Part shown: piece after piece, positions 60,797 through 64,000 of the stretch | Numbering within the stretch: position 1 is the first letter of the stretch | How the letters are laid out: each line of letters starts with the position of its first letter | Source: Psychrobacillus sp. OK028 | GTDB taxonomy: Bacteria; Bacillota; Bacilli; Bacillales_A; Planococcaceae | Direction: 5' to 3' | Length of the DNA stretch: 64,000 nucleotides | Assembly (NCBI RefSeq): GCF_900103605.1 | Contig: NZ_FNHY01000005.1 | Span: forward strand, 124,001 to 188,000 | Translations under genes and position numbers: made by a program | Notes under the pieces: model-generated | Told to the model about the DNA's origin: nothing | The model's input: only the letters and a program-made list of their open reading frames with translations | Databases searched by the model: none

Positions 60797-61052
60797 AAGA
60801 CCACACCCATCCCGGTAAAGGGACGAGTGTGGTCGTGGTTCCACCCTAATTTGCAACGTCAAAAAAACGGTTGCGCTCATACAAGATAACGGTTTCCCGA
60901 TTATGGATAATTACATAAATGTGTTCCCCATAATTGCTCCAAGGTGGTAAATCATTCGCTTTTCTTTAAGGGCTTTCAGTCGGTGACCCTATTCTCTGAT
61001 AAGAAAGTTATAAATGATTCATGTCCTTTTCTTCGCTTGTTACTAATTGATT
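60797..61052 (-). promoter_or_regulatory. T-box riboswitch A (distal), threonine
   Basis: A second complete T-box 258 bases upstream of the first and very similar to it: the same ACC specifier context, T-box sequence at 60847-60834 and terminator arms at 60799-60834. Differences are mainly in the loops and in the region of the stem I base. Confidence 0.95.
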
Positions 61053-61058
61053 TTTCTT

Positions 61059-61087
61059 AGTATATGTAACAAAATTTGAATTGTCAA
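61059..61087 (-). promoter_or_regulatory. Promoter of the ThrRS leader
   Basis: On the minus strand TTGACA (61087-61082), an exact 17-base spacer and TATACT (61064-61059). This near-consensus promoter starts the leader about 555 bases before the ThrRS ATG. The 60497-61097 gap contains only this promoter and the two T-boxes. Confidence 0.85.
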
Positions 61088-61097
61088 TATTCCTTTT

Positions 61098-62435
61098 TTA
61101 TTTTTTCGTAGTATTTCGTTTCGCCATTTGCTGTAACGGATCCCATACACCATTAAACGGAGGGGCATATGCAAGATCAAGATCCAATAACTCGGAAAAG
61201 GTCATGCGATGAAAAAGTGCTGTTGCTAATACATCAATCCTTTTATCCACACCATTCCCTCCAATAATTTGACCACCTAAAAGTAGTTGATCATCCTTAC
61301 GATAAATTAATTTCATATGCATCGTTTCTTTACCAGGATAATAACCTGCAATATCTGTCGCTTCCTGAACATGTATGTCATATGAAATACCAAGTTGCTC
61401 TGTTTCTTTCTCGGACAATCCAGTTTTTGCCAGAACCAAATCAAAAAATTTCATGATGGATGTACCTACTATCCCTTTAAATTCATAGGTTTGACCAATC
61501 ATATTCAATCCAGCCAATCGCCCTTGTTTATTAGCAGTAGTTCCTAAAGGGATATAGTCATTTAATTGTTTAATACGATGAAAATGAGTAGCACAATCTC
61601 CCGCTGCATAGATATTTTCCACATTCGTTTCTAAATATTCATTTACTATGATTGCTCCATTCAAGTGCATTTGAATACCAGTACCTTCTAGGAAGTCAGT
61701 TGTTGGTTTAACTCCAACAGCTACTAAAACTAAGTCAGTCGGATAGCTCCCTTTGTCCGTTATTACCTTGCGTACTCGAGTATCTCCCGAAAATGATTGA
61801 ACTTCTTCATTTAATATTACTTCCACACCTTTAGCCTTTGCATGTTCATGGATAAGACAAGCCACATCTTCATCAAATATACCTGCAAGCTGATTGGCTC
61901 TTTGAATTATACGCACCTTTTTCCCGATACTCTCAAAGTTTTCGGCCATTTCTAATCCTATATATCCTCCACCAATTATTGTAACCTGTTGAACATTTTC
62001 TAAATCTGCGATAATCGCCTCTGTATTAGGAATCGTTTTTATCGTATGGATTCCTAACAAATGACTACCATCCCATTCCGGAATAACTGGGGTAGCACCA
62101 GTTGCGATTAGTAAACGGTCATAATTTAAGATGAACTTATCTCTCGTTTGTAGGATATCCCCTGACACCGTTTTATTTTTGGGATCTACTTGCGTCACTT
62201 CATATCCTGTTTTTGCATCGATACCATATTTACTACGGAACATTTCTACACTTCGAGCTATAACGTCTGTTGAAGAGGCTACTTGTTTCCCTACCACATA
62301 TGGTAAACCACACTGTCCATATGAATATATATGACCTTTTTCCAGTGTCGTTATTCGAGCCCCTGAATCATTTCGTACAATTTCCATTGCCGCACTCATC
62401 CCTGCTGCATCCCCACCAATTATTACGTAGTGCAT
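61098..62435 (-). CDS. CoA-disulfide reductase-like flavoprotein
   Basis: A 445-residue pyridine nucleotide-disulfide oxidoreductase. FAD motif IIGGDAAGMSAAMEI; the single redox cysteine Cys42 in YGQCGLPYVVG; NAD(P) motif IIGGGYIGLEMAE; AAGDCATHFH near the FAD ribityl site; C-terminal dimer domain. The single-Cys CGLPY pattern is that of CoA-disulfide reductases and NADH oxidases/peroxidases of Bacillales. It keeps CoA thiols reduced. The ATG at 62435 is seven bases from AGGAGG; the longer reading to 62462 is rejected. Confidence 0.9.
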   Translation of the reverse strand: MHYVIIGGDAAGMSAAMEIVRNDSGARITTLEKGHIYSYGQCGLPYVVGKQVASSTDVIARSVEMFRSKYGIDAKTGYEVTQVDPKNKTVSGDILQTRDKFILNYDRLLIATGATPVIPEWDGSHLLGIHTIKTIPNTEAIIADLENVQQVTIIGGGYIGLEMAENFESIGKKVRIIQRANQLAGIFDEDVACLIHEHAKAKGVEVILNEEVQSFSGDTRVRKVITDKGSYPTDLVLVAVGVKPTTDFLEGTGIQMHLNGAIIVNEYLETNVENIYAAGDCATHFHRIKQLNDYIPLGTTANKQGRLAGLNMIGQTYEFKGIVGTSIMKFFDLVLAKTGLSEKETEQLGISYDIHVQEATDIAGYYPGKETMHMKLIYRKDDQLLLGGQIIGGNGVDKRIDVLATALFHRMTFSELLDLDLAYAPPFNGVWDPLQQMAKRNTTKK

Positions 62436-62555
62436 GAAATTTCCTCCTTTGATTTCCTTCATAACACTTTCTTATTCCAACCATAACCTTACTTCCAGTA
62501 TAAGAGAATAATTACATTTGTTATACGCTAATTTTTTTCTTTCTTTAACTTATTC

Positions 62556-62590
62556 TATGTAAAAAAGGCATGCCCTAATAGGACATGCCT
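62556..62590 (-). terminator. Catalase gene terminator
   Basis: AGGCATG and CATGCCT arms around a short loop, with TTTTTTACAT on the minus strand. Confidence 0.82.
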
Positions 62591-62602
62591 AATCCAATAA
62601 TG

Positions 62603-64000
62603 TTAAACTACTCGGTTCCAAAAACGATGTGTAGCAATAGCTTTCAGGAAACTATCTACAAAGCTCTTGCCAGTTTCTTTGGAAAGAACGCCAGCTTGAC
62701 CAGTAAAGTGAAGATTATCGACTAGTTGCTCCCCGCTAAATGTAGCACCAATCGGTTTGAAATGCGCATAAGCTTCCTTGATGAAATAAGAAGCCTCTTT
62801 TTCAAACATAGCCGTTTTGCCTTGAGAGCTTGCCACATAAACTGCATCAAACAATACAGAATCAGCGGTTAGGAAAGTATGGTCTACCGGTAGCAGCGTT
62901 CCATCTGCTCCAATGACCGACCCATGATGGTCACTCACAATTTCTGGCATTGTTCCGCCTGCTTTTAAATCTGCTAGAATTGTAGCCAAATTCTCGTCAA
63001 ACCCTTCGCCGACTAGAACAGCAACTTTACGTGTTTGTGGAGTCATAGTCGTATTCAGTTGACTCAGTGCCGGTGAAGATTTAGTAGTATGGGAAGTACT
63101 TACCCCTTGCACGACAAGCCCTAAATTTTCCGCTACCTTACTCGCTAAATCCAAATCTACGTGCGCGAACATTTCTACTACTTGTTGGCGTACAGTCAGC
63201 TCTTTACATTTACCTAGCTCGAAGCTGAATGCACTAATAATATGTTCCTTTTCCGGATCACTCATGCTATTCCAAAATAATGTTGCCTGTGAGAAATGGT
63301 CCTTAAAGCTCTCACTTCTGGCACGAACTTTACGTCCATCGATTTTCTCTTGATAATGTGCATATCCACCTTCAGCTTCACTAACAGGTGTGGGAGTATT
63401 TCCAGCTAGAGAGTTTTTGTGGTAGCTCACTCTGCCTAAGTTAATTGATTGTCTCCCATATCCGTCACGTTGGTTATTATGGAATGGACAAACAGGTCTG
63501 TTTATCGGCAGCTCGTGAAAATTAGGTCCACCGAGACGGATTAACTGTGTGTCTGTATAAGAGAACAAACGTCCCTGAAGTAGAGGGTCATTGGAGAAAT
63601 CTATTCCTGGCACAACACTTCCTGGATGGAATGCCACTTGCTCAGTTTCGGCAAATACATTATCTACATTACGATTTAATGTCATCTTCCCTAGGATTTT
63701 TACTGGGATTTCTTCTTCTGGCCATAGTTTAGTAGGATCTAAAATATCAAAATCAAATTTAAATTCGTCTTCCTCTGCAATTAGTTGAACACCAAATTCA
63801 TACTCTGGATAATCGCCATTTTCAATCGCATCGTAAAGGTCACGACGATGAAAATCCGGGTCTTTACCATTTAACTTCTGTGCTTCGTCCCATACAACGG
63901 AGTGGGTACCAAGTAAAGGCTTCCAATGAAATTTAACAAAATGGGACTTACCTACCTCATTAATGAAGCGGTATGTATTGACACCGAACCCTTCCATCAT
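62603..64000 (-). CDS. katE: Large-subunit catalase, N-terminus outside the window (partial)
   Basis: The visible 465 residues start inside the catalase core ([28 protein letters not shown]). The heme region is [26 protein letters not shown], with the proximal Tyr in FSYTDTQ. From about residue 315 a DJ-1/GATase-like domain follows ([22 protein letters not shown]), which marks the large-subunit (HPII/KatE) class. It decomposes hydrogen peroxide. The true start and distal His lie beyond position 64000. The symbol follows B. subtilis katE, the sigma-B catalase; KatX is an alternative. Confidence 0.92.
   Translation of the reverse strand: MMEGFGVNTYRFINEVGKSHFVKFHWKPLLGTHSVVWDEAQKLNGKDPDFHRRDLYDAIENGDYPEYEFGVQLIAEEDEFKFDFDILDPTKLWPEEEIPVKILGKMTLNRNVDNVFAETEQVAFHPGSVVPGIDFSNDPLLQGRLFSYTDTQLIRLGGPNFHELPINRPVCPFHNNQRDGYGRQSINLGRVSYHKNSLAGNTPTPVSEAEGGYAHYQEKIDGRKVRARSESFKDHFSQATLFWNSMSDPEKEHIISAFSFELGKCKELTVRQQVVEMFAHVDLDLASKVAENLGLVVQGVSTSHTTKSSPALSQLNTTMTPQTRKVAVLVGEGFDENLATILADLKAGGTMPEIVSDHHGSVIGADGTLLPVDHTFLTADSVLFDAVYVASSQGKTAMFEKEASYFIKEAYAHFKPIGATFSGEQLVDNLHFTGQAGVLSKETGKSFVDSFLKAIATHRFWNRVV

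Overview
This is a chromosomal stretch from an AT-rich Gram-positive of the order Bacillales. The evidence is consistent: strong GGAGG ribosome sites, frequent TTG and GTG starts, intrinsic terminators with U-tails, T-box leaders, an ABC-F gene behind an attenuator, a YteA-type DksA protein, the N-acetyl branch of lysine/diaminopimelate synthesis, and many proteins of Bacillus subtilis type. The interspersed palindromic repeats and heptad-encoding 21-bp arrays suggest the Planococcaceae (for example Psychrobacillus or Lysinibacillus relatives); that placement is inference. No rRNA, tRNA, phage, plasmid or insertion-sequence genes were seen.

Layout. 1-5.9 kb: partial MFS exporter, DUF3221 and unknown proteins, M19 dipeptidase, DinB, GIY-YIG protein, YumC-type ferredoxin-NADP reductase, DCC protein, YteA. 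6-9 kb: HD nucleotidase, GntR regulator and the BrnQ amino-acid carrier, which share an operator-like motif. 9.4-15.2 kb: complete seven-gene Mrp Na+/H+ antiporter operon, with a UspA-type protein transcribed divergently. 16-25.7 kb: Fsr-like exporter, YetF-like protein, hydrolase plus DUF4309-NagZ pair, cupin, phosphatase, MerR/TipAS regulator with a textbook 19-bp-spacer promoter, Nudix, an alkyltransferase-like protein, and a PadR/HAAS-DUF4097 module. 25.8-26.5 kb: repeat-rich gap. 26.5-30.5 kb: SwrC-like RND exporter and its divergent TetR regulator. 30.7-38.5 kb: catalytically dead-looking M50 relative, STAS protein, GNAT, AroD, AlkA, CuAO-like protein, YhaQ/YhaP-like ABC exporter. 38.5-42.4 kb: asparagine synthetase and the DapH/deacetylase operon. 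42.6-46.1 kb: VmlR-like ABC-F with a leader peptide and terminators. 46-54 kb: YeeI/YebC regulator, DUF1801, UPF0316, BCCT transporter plus CocE/NonD hydrolase with divergent TetR, DUF2339 protein. 54-59 kb: acetyltransferases, Nudix, AraC/GyrI-like, VanZ, MazG-like, aminoglycoside-nucleotidyltransferase-like protein. 59.3-64 kb: a short ThrRS without editing domain behind two tandem T-boxes, CoA-disulfide-reductase-like protein, and a large-subunit catalase cut by the window edge.

How the genes fit together. Much of the window is accessory defence and homeostasis: efflux (MFS, RND, ABC), ribosome protection (ABC-F), alkylation response (ATL, AlkA), oxidative stress (catalase, CoADR, FNR), and Na+/pH homeostasis (Mrp). 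Several modules show complete regulatory logic in the DNA: repressor operators buried in promoters (PadR, TetR-RND), a MerR-type activator site, attenuation (ABC-F) and tandem tRNA sensing (ThrRS). The least explained features are two arrays with an exact 21-bp period, both in convergent intergenic gaps, the composite 43-bp repeat element, the editing-less ThrRS, the pseudo-M50 protein and the BCCT/CocE/TetR locus.
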